Shown: positions 24,075 to 38,720, numbered from the stretch's first letter. The stretch: DNA of 64,000 nt from Elephas maximus indicus (GCF_024166365.1 NC_064837.1:76937553-77001552), one strand, 5' to 3'. Translations and numbers: made by a program. The notes: generated by a model not told the origin, from the letters alone.

Positions 24075-24439
24075 TGATACCTGATAAAGTAAACTGTAAC
24101 CTAACAGGCGATGTTGTTCAATACTTACGTTGTGCTGCACACTCAGGTTCAGATGAGGCCCGATGGGCTTGAAGAAGGTGACTTGTTTGCCCAGAACCAC
24201 GTACCACTACCTCCTGGCAGAGGAGGCGCACCACAGGTTATCAGTCTTTAGGGCTGTCACATGCCTTAATTTGGCCCTGGTTCTGAAGCAACTCTGCCAG
24301 GGGGTAGTGGTGTGTGGTTCTGGGCAAACAAGTCATCTTCTTCAAGCCCTGGGGCTTCATCTGTACATTACTGTGGAGCACATCATACATACTGAATGAC
24401 ATCCCCGTATTCGGTTACAGTTTACCTTATTAGGTAGCC
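24075..24439. repeat. Fold-back element: inverted repeat with about 148-bp arms
   Basis: The left arm (24075-24222) is the reverse complement of the right arm (24292-24439) along its whole length, at roughly 75-80% identity by eye. The innermost 70 bp are the best preserved: GACTTGTTTGCCCAGAACCA on the left against TGGTTCTGGGCAAACAAGTC on the right. The outer ends also pair (AGTAAACTGTAACC against GGTTACAGTTTACC). The 69-bp loop (24223-24291) does not pair. I do not recognise the family. The overlapping ORFs (24163-24399 plus, 24357-24593 minus) show no domain. Confidence 0.85.
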
Positions 24440-24448
24440 TCTTGTGAG

Positions 24449-24592
24449 ATAGCCCTGGTGGTACAGTGGTGAGGTGCTCGGCCACCAATTGAAAGATCGG
24501 TGGTTCAAATCCACCAGTCACTCTGTGGAAGAAAAACGTGGCAGTCTGCTTCCACGTCATCCAGAGTAAAATGGCCAAAAAGGCTCTACCCA
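24449..24592 (+). repeat. Afrotherian SINE, 'GAAGAAAAACGTGGCAGTCTGC' type
   Basis: Head TAGCCCTGGTGGTACAGTGG and GGTGGTTCAAATCCACCAGT, followed by GGCAGTCTGCTTCCACGTC. Lacks the usual GTCGCTATGAG tail, so 3'-truncated. Confidence 0.85.
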
Positions 24593-25048
24593 ATTCACTC
24601 CCCGCTCAACGCTCTGGCCTCCTCATCACGCTCAGCCCCTACCTTCTCACCCATAGCATAGGCACTGTCTAGAGACTAAACAACTAGGTGAGTCATTCAT
24701 TCATTCAACAAACACTCATCGAGTCCCAAACCACGCCGGTTCCTGCCCTTGCCTGGAGCGAGCTGTGGTATCCTCTGTGAAGACACTCACCCCCGGCAGG
24801 CCCAGGCTCACTCTTCCACGCTGCTGAGCCTAGAACCCAGGTCACTGTGTGCAAAAACAGCAACCCTCTCCCTCCCACGAGCACACGTCATCCCTAAACT
24901 GCTTCATGGACTCTCCAAGGCACCGTCCACGGAATGTCTATGTGGTCACCGTCCATCTCTCCCTCCTAGAATCCTAGGTCCTGAGGGCAGGGGCTTAGAG
25001 ACTGCGGTGTCCCTGTGCCCAGAGAGGGCCCGGCATGCTCAAAGAGCA
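24593..25048 (+). other. LYN intron; probable L2/MIR-like fragment near the end
   Basis: At about 24965-25048, CTCCTAGAATCCTAGGTCCT, GAGGGCAGGGGCTTAGAG and GCATGCTCAAAGAGCA resemble the 3' end of L2/MIR ('tccatgagggcagg ... tgctcaataaa'). TTCATTCATTCAACAAACAC at about 24697 is another ancient-LINE-like piece. The rest is unassigned. Confidence 0.45.
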
Positions 25049-26690
25049 TTTTTTTTAAAGAATAAAATAAGTTTTTATTTATAGACTTATAGTAAAGGGG
25101 GAAGCCTTAACTTGTAAGATATTTCTTCCACAGTGTGTACAACATACTTTTTATTTCCACGGAATGGAATCAAACACGGACTGAGATTACAGTGTATATA
25201 CACTAGAAGCCAGCACATGCCGGGAACGCGGGGGGCAAGGGTGGGTTTAGTGCCAGGTAAATCGCTCTTGGTATTTACATACAAAATCAGCTGGCTCTAT
25301 TTCTTAGATGTGCACCAGGAAAGAAAGGAAGATGTGATCGTTACTTCATTAATCTGTCGTTTTGCAATACCGACATCATCAGAAATAGGGACAATTCACT
25401 GAGACTCAAATTTCAGTATCAGGAAATAAATATCAAAACAACACCACTGGCCCTCGCAAGGAAACCTCTACCCTCACCCAATCCTCCCCCTCCCTGTCTT
25501 ACCCTCCAAAAACTACCCCCTACCAACTCCCTGGTGGCTGATGCCTCAAGACTCCTTTCTCCCAGGGACATCATGGAGGGCGATGCACCCGCAGGGCTGC
25601 CACACAGGCTTAGCAGAGCTGCGGGAAAACCAGCAGTGAACCCTGCCAAAGACTCTGCTGTGCAAATCCGTCCCCACTTCCCTTTTATACCACCAACTTG
25701 TTCAAGGATCTGGTCTTCCAATAGGAGTGATAACTAGCTTTTTAGGAAAAAAAATCCTTAAAAAGGGGGGTAGGAATAATTCTGATATTCCAAACCAACG
25801 GTCTTCTTAATGTAGAGCCGTTCACAAACTCCCAGTCCACCAGGCAGAGGGGAGGGCGGACAGGGCTAGAGGCTTGTGAGGGAAGGAAGGGTCCTCCAGG
25901 CCGTGCCGCCCGGCAGGGCCGGGGGAACTGAGTGGGGGCTTTTAGGACACCATGTGCTCAGACGTCCAGCCGGCCGTCTGTCATTCACAGAAAAAGCTGT
26001 CAGGCTGAGGTGTTTTGGTTTAAAAATTCCTCGTGGGGACAGGGAATCCCTGAAGGAAAATGTAAAAAAAAAACCAAAACACAAAGTAGTGGAAACAGAG
26101 AACAGAGAGCTGTTGTCTAAGAGCTTGTACGTAAAAATAAAAATTAAAAAAAAATAAAGAGTGTCTTAAACGGTTCTGAGGGTTCTAACGATGAACTGAA
26201 ACGAGGAGGTGACGGAGGGGGCAGTTTTCACTGCTGGCCTGCCCGCTGGGCTTAGCTGGCCGCCCGCGGGAGTTTGGAGTGTCCTGGTGCTCTGGGGCTC
26301 TCGGCTCTGAGCTGGAGTCCACGCCCCACGGAAGGCGGAGACTGTGCTGCCCCTGGCGCTGGTGGGCGAGCCGTTGTCTGAGGAGGGGCACCCAGCCCGC
26401 CCTCTGCAGTGCACGGACTTGCTGCGCCCGAGGGGCATGCTGCTGCTCGAGGTCGTCGGGATCTTGCTGGTGTGTGGGGCTTTTCCTTCACGGACACTGG
26501 GTGGACTCTGTGGCTTTGTCTAGGATTTGGGCCCGGGATGCCTTCTCTCCTCGGAGTGATGGGACCAAGTCCGCAAGCTGTGAAGGTTGTCTTTCATGTG
26601 GTCCCTATGTTTTTGCTCCCCTGCAGTATGATGAGCCCCTCTGTCAGCATCACCCTCTACCCCGGCGGGCGGGGAAGCAGAAGAGGTGCA
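25049..26690 (-). pseudogene. Processed pseudogene (retrocopy) of MAX, MYC-associated factor X
   Basis: Intronless minus-strand copy of a MAX mRNA in the LYN intron. Frames shift between segments, but they follow MAX order: GAHH..., [14 protein letters not shown] (basic region and helix 1), then [15 protein letters not shown], then KSPTHQQDPDDLEQQ (leucine zipper start), AQQVRAL, PSSDNGS, ARGSTVSAF and DSSSE. The stop equivalent is GGCCAGCTAAGCC at about 26250-26262. The putative 3' UTR runs 25057-26251 and ends in AATAAA plus an 8-A tail (T run 25049-25056). The join GTAGAGGGTGATGCTGAC lacks the 27-bp alternative exon, so the parent was the short (p21-type) isoform. The start codon is not preserved and frameshifts and a stop disrupt the frame. 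No flanking TSD was found. The region is markedly GC-richer than its flanks. Confidence 0.9.
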
Positions 26691-28281
<1,591 letters not shown>

Positions 28282-28492
28282 CACTACCAGGTGCCGCCGA
28301 GTTAAGTTTGACTCGTGGCCACCCCATGTATATCAGAGTAGAACTGTGCTCCACAGGGTTTTCAGAGGCTGATTTTCAGAAGTAGATCTATCTCCAGGCC
28401 TGTCTCCTGAGGTGTCTCTGGGTGGGCTTGAACCTCCAACCTTTCAGTTAGCAGCCAAGCATGTTAACAGCTTGCCCACCACCAGGGACCCC
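28282..28492 (-). repeat. Afrotherian SINE, 'CCTCCAACCTTTCAGTTAGCAG' variant
   Basis: Reverse copy from AGGTGCCGCCGAGTTAAGTT to CCCACCACCAGGGACCC. Same subfamily as 36240-36442. Confidence 0.88.
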
Positions 28493-28539
28493 TGGGTGAG
28501 CACTCTAGACTTGTCAGATTCAACAGAACTAGTCAATGA

Positions 28540-28590
28540 TGTCACCAAGAGTCGAAATCAGCTCAACAGCAACTAACAAAAATAGGCACA
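28540..28590 (+). repeat. SINE/RTE tail fragment
   Basis: ACCAAGAGTCGAAATCAGCT CAACAGCAACTAACAA is the family tail only, in plus orientation. Confidence 0.6.
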
Positions 28591-28635
28591 AATGAGCTTC
28601 TCTAAAAGGACACTTCAGTGGGATAAATTTTAGAT

Positions 28636-28860
28636 TATGTACTCTGAGGCTAGACTTCCCTAGTTTGAACTCTTGTTCTGCTACTTACTGTGTGACCTTG
28701 GAAAGCTGCTTAACCTTTCAGTTTCCTCATCTATAAGGTGCAAATAATAGTAATAATATCTGTCAATAGGGGTATTGTAGAGACACATGAGCTAATATGT
28801 GAGGAGAACTTGGAATAGGGTAAATGTAAATACACTGTAAATGGTCGAGAGCTATCTTAT
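28636..28860 (+). repeat. MIR SINE
   Basis: Core TGCTACTTACTGTGTGACCT, then GCTGCTTAACCTTTCAGTTT, then CCTCATCTATAAGGTG and ATAATAGTAATAATA: a textbook ancient MIR. Confidence 0.9.
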
Positions 28861-28925
28861 GTAACTCCTTTTCCTCAAACTATCCGTCACCTGCCTTTCT
28901 GCTGTGATAATTATTAAGCCCAGAG

Positions 28926-29133
28926 AACCAAAACAAACCCACTGCTGTCGAGTGGATTCTGACTCATAGCAACCCTACAGGACAGAACAGAACTGCCCCA
29001 TAGGGTTTCCAAGGCTGTAATCTTTACAGAAGCAGACTGTCACATCTTTCTCCTGCTGAGCAGCTGGTGGGTTCGAACTGCTGACCTTTTGGTTAGCAGC
29101 CAAGCACTTAACCACTGCACCACCAGGGCTCCT
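28926..29133 (-). repeat. Afrotherian SINE with 'AAGCAGACTGTCACATC' insert
   Basis: Reverse copy from CCCACTGCTGTCGAGTGGAT to ACCACTGCACCACCAGGGCT. It has the extra about 45-bp block (TGTAATCTTTACAGAAGCAG) shared with 47739, 48958 and 63706. Confidence 0.93.
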
Positions 29134-31023
<1,890 letters not shown>

Positions 31024-34000
31024 CAGGCAGTCTCCAGGTCGTGAACATCTGATTGACTTCCATACAATCAGTAGTTACAAACTCCTGTAAAGCCTATTAT
31101 ATCATAAATTCAGGGTACACACAATGGTTCCTAATAACAAACCAGCGCTACTTTGCGATACACATCAAAACATTGTTATTATTATTGTATTATTATGTTA
31201 AAGATGTTTTAATGTATCTGGAAGTGCTTCTTTAATGTTTTTTATGCATAGAAAGGTACACCATATACTATATACTATGACAAACATTCCACCACTTGAC
31301 TGTCAGTTTGTTGTACTGTGGTGGTTTGTGTGCTGTTGTGATGCTGGAAGCTATGCTACTGGCATTTCAAATAGCGGCAGCGTCACCCATGGTGGACAGG
31401 TTTCAGCAGAGCTTCCAGACTAAAACAGACTAGGAAGGAGGACCTGGCAGTCTACTTCTAAAAAAAATTGGCCAGTGAAAACTTTATGAATAGCAGCAGA
31501 ACATTGGTATAGTGCCAGAAGATGAGCCCCTCAGGTAGGAAGGCACTCAAAAGATGACTGGGGAAGGGCTGCCTCCTCAGAGTGGAGTTAGCCTTAATGA
31601 CGTGGATGGACTAAAGTTTTCGGAACCTTCATCTTTTGATGTGGCATGATTCAATATCAGAAGAAACCTCTGCAAATGTCTGTTAGTAATTGGAAAGTGG
31701 AATGTATGAAGTATGAATCAAGGAAAATTAGAAGTCCTCAAAAATGAAATGAAACTCATAAAGATCAATATCCTAGGCATTAATGAGCTGAAATGGACCG
31801 GTACTGGCCATTTTGAATTGGACAGTCTTACCGTCTACTATGCCAGGAATGACAAATTGAAGAGGAATGGCACCATATTCATCATTTAAAAAAAAAAAAA
31901 ATTCAAGAACTATTCTGAAGTACAATGTTGTCAGTTATAGGATAATATCCATATGCCTACAAGGAAGACCAGTTAATACAACTACTATTCAAATTTACAC
32001 ACCAACCACTAATGCCAAAGATGAAGAAATTGAAGATTTTTGCCAATTTCTGTAGTCTGAAATTAATCAAACATGCAATTAAGATGCATTGATAATTACT
32101 AGTGATTGGAATGTGAAGGCTGGAGACAAAGAAGGATTAGTAATTGGAAAATATGGCCTTAGTGATAAAAATGATGCTGCAGATCGCGTGACAGAATTTT
32201 GCAAGACCAAAAATCTACTCATTGCAAATACCTTTTTTCAGCAACATAAATGGTGACTATACATGTGGACCTCACCAGATGGAATACACAGAAATCAGAC
32301 TGACTACAGCTGAGGAAAGAGATGATGGAGAAGCTCAATATTATCAGTCAGAACAAGGCCAGAGACTGACTGCAGAACAGACCATCAATTGGTCGTATGC
32401 AAGTTCAAGTTGAAGCTGAAGAAAACTACAAGTCCAAAGTATGACCTTGGGTATATCCTGCCTGAATTTAGAGACCATATCAAGAATAAATTTGACTCAC
32501 TGAACACTAATGCTCAAAGACTAGACGAGTTGCGGGATGACATCAACGATATCATACTTGAAGAATGCAAAAGTCATTAAAATGGCAGGAAAGAAAGAAA
32601 AGACCAAAATGGATTTCAGAAGAGACTCTGAAACTTGCTCTTGATTGAAGAGTAGCTAAAGCTAATGGAAGAACTGATGAAGTAAAAGAGCTGAACAGAA
32701 GATTTCAAAAGGCCGCTCAAGAAAACAAAGTATAATAATGACAAACACAGAGTCCTGGAGGAAGAAAAATAAAATGGAAGAAAACACCCGACATTTCTCA
32801 AGCTGAAAGAACTAAAGAAGATATTCAAGCCTCAAGTTGCAATATTTGAGGATTCTATGGGCAAAACATTGAACAACATAGAAAACATCAAAAGAAGATG
32901 GAAGGAATACACATAGTCGCTGTACCAAAAAGAACTGGTCAACATTTGGCCATTTTGGGAGATGACAGACATATTATCAAGAACTGATGATACTGAAGGA
33001 AGAAGTCCAAGCTGTACTGAAGGTATTGGCAAAAAACAAGGCTCCAGGAATTAATGGAATAACAATTGAGATGTTTTGACAAATGGATGGAATGCTGGAA
33101 GCACTCACTCATCTATGCCAAGAAATTTGGAAGACAGCCACCTGGCCAAGAGACTGGAAGAGATCCATATTTGTGCCCATCCCAAAGAAAGGTGATTCAA
33201 AAGAATGTGGAAATTATTAAACAATATCATTAATATCATATGCAAGTAAAATTTTACTAAAGATAATTCAGAAGTGGTTACCAAAGTACATCGACAGGGA
33301 CCTTCCATAGATCCAGGCCAGATTCAGGACATGGGACAAGGGGTATAATTGCTGATGTCAGATGGATCTTGGCTGAAAGCAGAGAATACCAGAAAGATGT
33401 TTACCTGTATTTCATTGACTATGCAAATGCCTTAGACTGTGTGGATCATAACAAACTATGTAGGCAGTCGCTCAAACAAAACAAGAGGACACCGAGTGCT
33501 TTAAAATTAGGAAAGGTGTGTGTCAGGGTTGTATCCTTTCACCATACTTATTCAATCTGTAGGCTGAGCAAAAAGTCTGAGAAGCTGGACTACATGGAGA
33601 AAAAAGACTCATTAACAGCCTGTGATATGCAGATGACACAACCTTGCTTCCTGAAAGCAGAGGAGACTTGAAGCACTTACTGATGAAAACCAAAGACTAC
33701 AGCCTTCAATACAGATTACACCTCAACATAAAGAAAACAAAAATCCTCACAACTGGACCAATAAGCGATATCATGATAAGTGGAGAAAAGATTGGAGTTG
33801 TCAAGGATTTCATTTTACTTGGATCCACAATCAATCCACCCACGGAAACAGCAGTCAAGAAATCAAAAGAAGTATTGCATTTGGCAAATCTGCTACAAAG
33901 GACCTCTTTAAAGCATTAAAAAGCAAAGATGTCACTTTGAGGACGAAGGTGCATCTGCCCCTAGCCATGGTATTTTCAACTGCCTCATATGCATGCAAAA

Positions 34001-34524
34001 ACTGGACAATGAATAAGGAAGATCAAAGAAGAATTGATGCCTTTGATTTATGGTGCTGGCAAAGAATATTGAATATACCATAGACTGACAGAAGAACGAA
34101 CAAATCTGTCTTGGAAGAAGTACAACCAGAATGCTCCACAGGAGCAAGGATGGAGAGACTTTGTCTCACATACTCTGGACAAGTTATCAGGAGGGACCAG
34201 TCCCTGGAAAAGTACATCATGTTTGGTAAAGTAGTGGGTCAGCAAAAAAGAGGACGGCCCTCAACAAGATGGACTGACACAGTGGCTACAATAATGGGCT
34301 CAAGCACAGCAACAGTTAGGAGGATGGTGCGGGACCGGGCAGTGTTTCGTTCTGTCGTACATAAGGTTGCTATGAGCTGGAACCAGCTGGATGGCACCTA
34401 ACAACAACAAAACAAACTTTTCACAAACTGTGGTTAGTATGAACCATACCTGTTTTGAGTTACTTGAAATTTCACTTAAAGACAGACTTAGGAATGGACC
34501 TCGTTCCTAATCAGGGGACTGGCT
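31024..34524. mobile_element. Tigger-like DNA transposon remnant split by an RTE
   Basis: The left part (31024 to about 31295) begins CAGGCAGTCTCCAGGTCGTG. The right part (about 34420-34524) ends CGTTCCTAATCAGGGGACTG GCTG, whose reverse complement CAGCCAGTCCCCTGATTAGG pairs with the left end in 10 of the first 12 positions. Short AT-rich non-coding interior. I infer a TcMar-Tigger-like MITE; the family name is uncertain. Confidence 0.55.
31300..34412 (+). mobile_element. Nearly full-length RTE (BovB-like) LINE, decayed
   Basis: About 3.1 kb with a 5' region (CTGTCAGTTTGTTGTACTGT, AGCAGAGCTTCCAGACTAAA) and then broken pieces of one ORF. The endonuclease shows KINILGINELKWTGTG and GRPVNTTTIQIYTPTTNA. 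The reverse transcriptase shows YLYFIDYANALDCVDHNKL, then CDMQMTQPCFL where the YADD box should be, SLQYRLHLNIKKTKILTTGP and the C-terminal region with RMERLCLTYSG. The 3' end is ACCAGCTGGATGGCACCTAA plus CAACAACAA. Many stops, frameshifts and a damaged catalytic box mean it is inactive. This is the likely partner family for the SINEs in the window, with which it shares its 3' end. Confidence 0.92.
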
Positions 34525-34959
34525 GATTACCCTGTTGTTGGCACACTGCTGCATCAATTTGGCAAATGCTATTTATAGCCACCAATTGTGACTGACAACC
34601 TGTGCGTGCTATGTCAGTCTCGATGTCCAGCCAGCCCAGCATTTCACTCCTGACCGGGCCACCAAGGAAGGCTGTCTTGAGTGGAGAGAATCATAAAGAA
34701 CAAAGGAGATCTGATCTTTTTTTTTTAGTGGAAGGTACACTTTAGTAACGCAGAGCTTCTACAGCCATGAAGAGTGTGTGCAGTGAAGACTGTGCACGTG
34801 GAGTGAGGAAGCCCCGCCAGCTGGGCTGATTAGCCAGTAACCAAGGTCCGCACAGGCTTACTTGTGTTTCCTTGCTAATCTGTGGTGAACAGTTTCACAT
34901 GGGACTCACCGCATCTTTGATCAGTCCTTCGTGCAAACCCAGTGAGGTCACTGCCTGCT
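34525..34959. other. LYN intron, nothing recognised
   Basis: No gene or nameable repeat. Confidence 0.35.
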
Positions 34960-35283
34960 TAAATCTGCCCTCTCGACAACCTCCAAACTCCTCCACACTG
35001 CTGACGAGGTCCTGTACAATCTGTCCTTACTGACCCCCTCCAGCCTCCTCCCCGTGACCATCTTCTCTTCGGTCTCTGATGTTCACACCTGCCTCTGCAG
35101 GGAACATACCTCTCTGCCCTTCTACCTGACCAGCTCATTCTGCAGGGCTCGGCTTAGACATCACTTCCTGGAAGAAGCCTTGCCAGCCCTCCTTCTCCTC
35201 CAGCGCACATGCTCCTGGCTCCCTGTTCCACCCAGATCTGCTTGTCTGTGTCCATCCAGTCATGCAAGTCCCTGGAGGGCAGG
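34960..35283 (+). repeat. LINE L2, 3' part
   Basis: Order typical of L2: TGCTTAAATCTGCCCTCTCG, then CTGACCCCCTCCAGCCTCC, then CACTTCCTGGAAGAAGCCTT and CAAGTCCCTGGAGGGCAG. Non-coding here. Confidence 0.75.
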
Positions 35284-35289
35284 TATGAC

Positions 35290-35463
35290 AGGAAATCAAG
35301 AGGTTGGCAGTTAAAATGTACCCAGCAGTGCCATGGAAGAAAGGCTTGGCAATCTGCATCTGTAAAGATTATAGCCAAGAAAACCCTATGGTGCAGCTCC
35401 ACTCCGTGACACTTGGAGTCACCATGAGTCAAATTGACCTGACAGCAGTGGGTTTTTTTGGTT
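35290..35463 (+). repeat. Afrotherian SINE, degenerate, 5'-truncated
   Basis: AAGAGGTTGGCAGTTAAAAT, AAGATTATAGCCAAGAAAAC and the tail ATGAGTCAAATTGACCTGAC AGCAGTGGG. Head missing. Confidence 0.85.
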
Positions 35464-36239
35464 TGGGATGTGTCTACTAGTGCCATGTCCCAGCACTTAG
35501 CACAGGACGAAGCTGATCAGATGCCAGGCTCAGAACAAGGGACCCTATCCTCTAAGGAATTCCAGAAGTGTGCCAGGTGCTGAGCAGAATGGAAAGCAGA
35601 CAGGGACAAGGTCCAGGCCAATCTGGAGAGTGTGACTGAGTCCCCCTGACTGTTCTCCCAGCACCCAAGGCCCAAGTGCTCAGGAGACGTGTGACCTTTA
35701 TCTGACTCTGGAACATGTATGAAGCAGCCTCTACGGCAAGTCAGCAAAAGGTGGGCAGTGCCGAGGCCCAGGGCAGGGTGGGGTGCCTCTGGAGTGTGTG
35801 ACTCTCCAGGACAACTCCCCCCAGCACCAGCCGGCAGTGTGGCGAGGGCAGGAGGAAGTGATGGGAGAAGGGCGTTCTAGAGTGGGACTCACCGAGAGGG
35901 GGAAGACAGGTGTGGGCAATGCTGACGGAGGCTGGGAGACAGGAGCTTCCCTCTGTATTTCCCGTGCTCTGCTGGGACCTCAGACAATGCCCACGAGAAA
36001 GAGCCAATGATATAGGGAAAAGGTGAGTGAAGACTGGGCTGGGTATGTGTGAAAGAATGGAAAGGTGGAAAATTACAATCAAATGGAGTTTGAAGCCTGG
36101 GCCTTCGGCGATAGCAACGGCAGCTCCTCCAGCCAATAGGAGATGGGAACTACAGAGCCGGTACCACGAGCACTGCCTCCAGGCCCCTGCCTCTGCTGCT
36201 CCATGCGAGCTGTACCATTTCCAAGTCTTGGGTATCAGG
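35464..36239. other. LYN intron, nothing recognised
   Basis: Moderately GC-rich. Long overlapping ORFs (for example 35741-36268 minus, 175 aa) have no recognisable domain and overlap others in three frames, so I treat them as chance. Confidence 0.35.
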
Positions 36240-36442
36240 TAAAAACTAACCAGTTGAGTTGATTCCAACTCATGGCGACCCCATGTGTGTCAGAGTAGAA
36301 CTGTGCCCCACAGGGTTTCCAAAGGCTGATTTTTCACAAGTAGATTGCCAGACCTTTCTTCTGAGGTGCCTCTGGATGGATTTGATCCTCCAACCTTTCA
36401 GTTAGCAGCCGAGCGCATTAACCATTTGGACCACCCAGAGCA
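36240..36442 (-). repeat. Afrotherian SINE, 'CCTCCAACCTTTCAGTTAGCAG' variant
   Basis: Reverse copy from CCAGTTGAGTTGATTCCAAC to TTAACCATTTGGACCACCC. Confidence 0.9.
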
Positions 36443-37395
36443 ATAACATACACAAACTGCACTAGAAACCTGAAAAAAATAAAACCAGTGTTGGCTGAAA
36501 TCTGAACTAAGACCTGAAATGACACAGTCACTGGGTCTTTCTCCACATGTAGGAAGCCCTGCTGGACCCTCTCCTGGGGCTTCTGGTTGGACCCACACAG
36601 GTGAGCGCTTGCTGCACGGACAGCCTCGAAGACATGGGGACCAAGTGAGGACCACATTGCTCTCATTCTTCATAACCGATTGTGATGATCTGCTGATGAG
36701 GAGAAGCTTTCTGGGAACTTGTTGGTAAGGGTTTTATCACGCCTACCCAAGCTCTGCATTCACATAAAAGCTGAATGCGTTTCTGAAATAATTCACTGAA
36801 ATAATGGCCAACTTGCAGCAAGCCCAGTTTATCTTGGCTTTCCTTCCACATACCCTTGCTTTAAGGAGCTTGGATTCTAAGCAGTAATAATCGTTTTAAC
36901 CAAGACTAAGATTCAAAACAATGGTATTAGCTAAGTTGAAAAAATAATAGATATGGGAGCAAATGAAAAGCTTTCAGACATGACTTGCTTTCAAGATCCT
37001 AAAAGATCACATCTCTCCTCTTCTATAAAAATAGTTCGTTCTCTTCACTATTTCCCTGGTCTGTATGCATCATTCATTCTTGGTTTCTTTTTAAAACCTC
37101 TCAATCTTTATTCTTATTTTTGGTTGTTGTATTTACTTTGGCTAAAATAAGTCCTGCTCTATTTCACAACAGCAAGAAGAAATTGGAGACTATCTTGGCA
37201 ATGGAATGGAGGACCAGCTTTCTTCCATGGAATACTCTCCTCCCCTCCGGGGCGTTGAGCGAAGCTGTTGTCAGGGCTCAGTAAGAGCCGTCACATAAAT
37301 ACAGCAAACCAGCCTCAGGCTCCCATTGCTCCATTAGCTGGAAGGCTGACTCAGATGGGAGTTACACGGGGGGCAAGTCTGCTGGGGAAAGGATC
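36443..37395. other. LYN intron, nothing recognised
   Basis: No gene or repeat recognised. Confidence 0.35.
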
Positions 37396-38295
37396 TGTGT
37401 GATGATGACAGATAATAATAACCACCACATTCCTCCTTCCACTAACTATTTACTATGTTCCAGACACCATCATTCTTTACACCTAGCTCATGTTGCATCT
37501 TAATAACAAGTGTGTTATAGAGAAAACGTTCTACATTCTACTTTGGTGAGTAGCGTTTGGGGTCTTAAAAGCCTGTGAACAGCCATCTAAGATACTCCAC
37601 TGGTCTCACCCCTTCGGGAGCAAGGAATAATGAAGAAAACTAAAAATACAAGATTAGTCCCAAGGACTAATGGACCACATATACCATGGCCTCCACTAGA
37701 CTGAGTCCAGAACAATGAGATGGTGCTTGGCTCCCACCACTGACTGCTCTGACAGGGGTCACAGTACACAATAAAGGGTCCCAGACAGAGCTAGAGAAAA
37801 ATGTAGAACAAAATTCTAACTCACAAAAAAAGACCAGACTTACTGGCCTGACAGAGACTGGAGAAACCCCGAGAGCATGGCCCCCAGACACCCTTTTAGC
37901 TCAGTAATGAAGTCACTTCTGAGGTTCGCCCTTCAGCCAAAGATTAGACAGGCCCATAAAACAAAACAAGACTAAAGAGGCACGCCAGCCCAGGGGCAGG
38001 GACTAGAAGGCAGGAGGGGACAGGAAAGCTGGTAACAGGGTACATAAGGTCGAGAAAGGAGAGTGTTGACATGTTGTGGAGTTGTTAACCAGTGTCATAA
38101 AACAATATGTGTACTAATTATTTAATGAGAAGCTAGTTTGTTCTGTAAACCTTCATCTAAAGTTCAATTAAAAAAAAAGTGTGTTAGGTAGGTTTTATTT
38201 CCATTGTACAGATGCAAACGAGGCTCAGAGAAGTTAAATAACCTGCCAACAGTGACATGTGACGGAGAGAGCCCAAATGAAACCCAGATAGGTCC
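37396..38295 (-). repeat. MIR SINE split by an L1 insertion
   Basis: The two halves flank the L1: 37396-37517 (TTACTATGTTCCAGACACCA) and 38187-38295 (ATTGTACAGATGCAAACGAG, GCTCAGAGAAGTTAAATAAC). Joined, they read as a reversed MIR. Confidence 0.75.
37518..38176 (+). mobile_element. 5'-truncated L1 (3' UTR only) with poly(A) and TSD
   Basis: About 660 bp of elephant-type L1 3' UTR: GTTTGGGGTCTTAAAAGCCT, AGGGTCCCAGACAGAGCTAG and CATCTAAAGTTCAATTAAAA ending in an A run. A 10-bp TSD, AAGTGTGTTA, lies at 37508-37517 and 38177-38186. It is the same 3' UTR that appears in reverse at 17268-18060. Confidence 0.9.
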
Positions 38296-38403
38296 AGACA
38301 AAGTCATCCACCGTACTCCATAAAGTCACATCAGCAAGCATCATTCAATATATGATGGATAGACAGGTGCCTCTGGAACTCAGAAGTTTTCATTAAGAGA
38401 ATA

Positions 38404-38720
38404 CTTCTTGTTGATGTTAGCTGCCATTGACCCAGCCTCTGACTCATGGCAAACCCATGTGCAATGGAATCAAATTGTTTTGATTCATAGGGTTTTCACT
38501 GGCTGATTTTTCAGAAGTAAATCAATTGCCAGGTCTTTCTCCCTCGTCTGTCTTAATCTGGAAGCTCCACTGAAACCTGTTCAGCATCACAGCAACACCC
38601 AAGCCTCCACGACAGATGGGCGGTGGCTGTGCATGAGGTGCACTGGCCAAGAATCAAACACAGGTCTCCCTCATGGTAGGCGAGAATTCTACCCATGAAC
38701 CTCTACTGCCCTCCTTTACT
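38404..38720 (-). repeat. Long SINE (tRNA head plus RTE-like body)
   Basis: Reads in reverse: tail TTAGCTGCCATTGACCCAGC, body GATGGGCGGTGGCTGTGCAT and head ATGGTAGGCGAGAATTCTAC. Full length. Confidence 0.85.

Noticed and set aside
26166..26438. 90-aa and overlapping minus-strand ORFs as a CpG-island gene or LYN exon
   Set aside because: The combined frames follow MAX order without introns and with disrupted frame, so a processed pseudogene explains them.
35741..36268. 175-aa minus-strand ORF as a host gene
   Set aside because: No domain, no splice context, and other ORFs of similar length overlap it in other frames; GC-rich chance ORF in the LYN intron.
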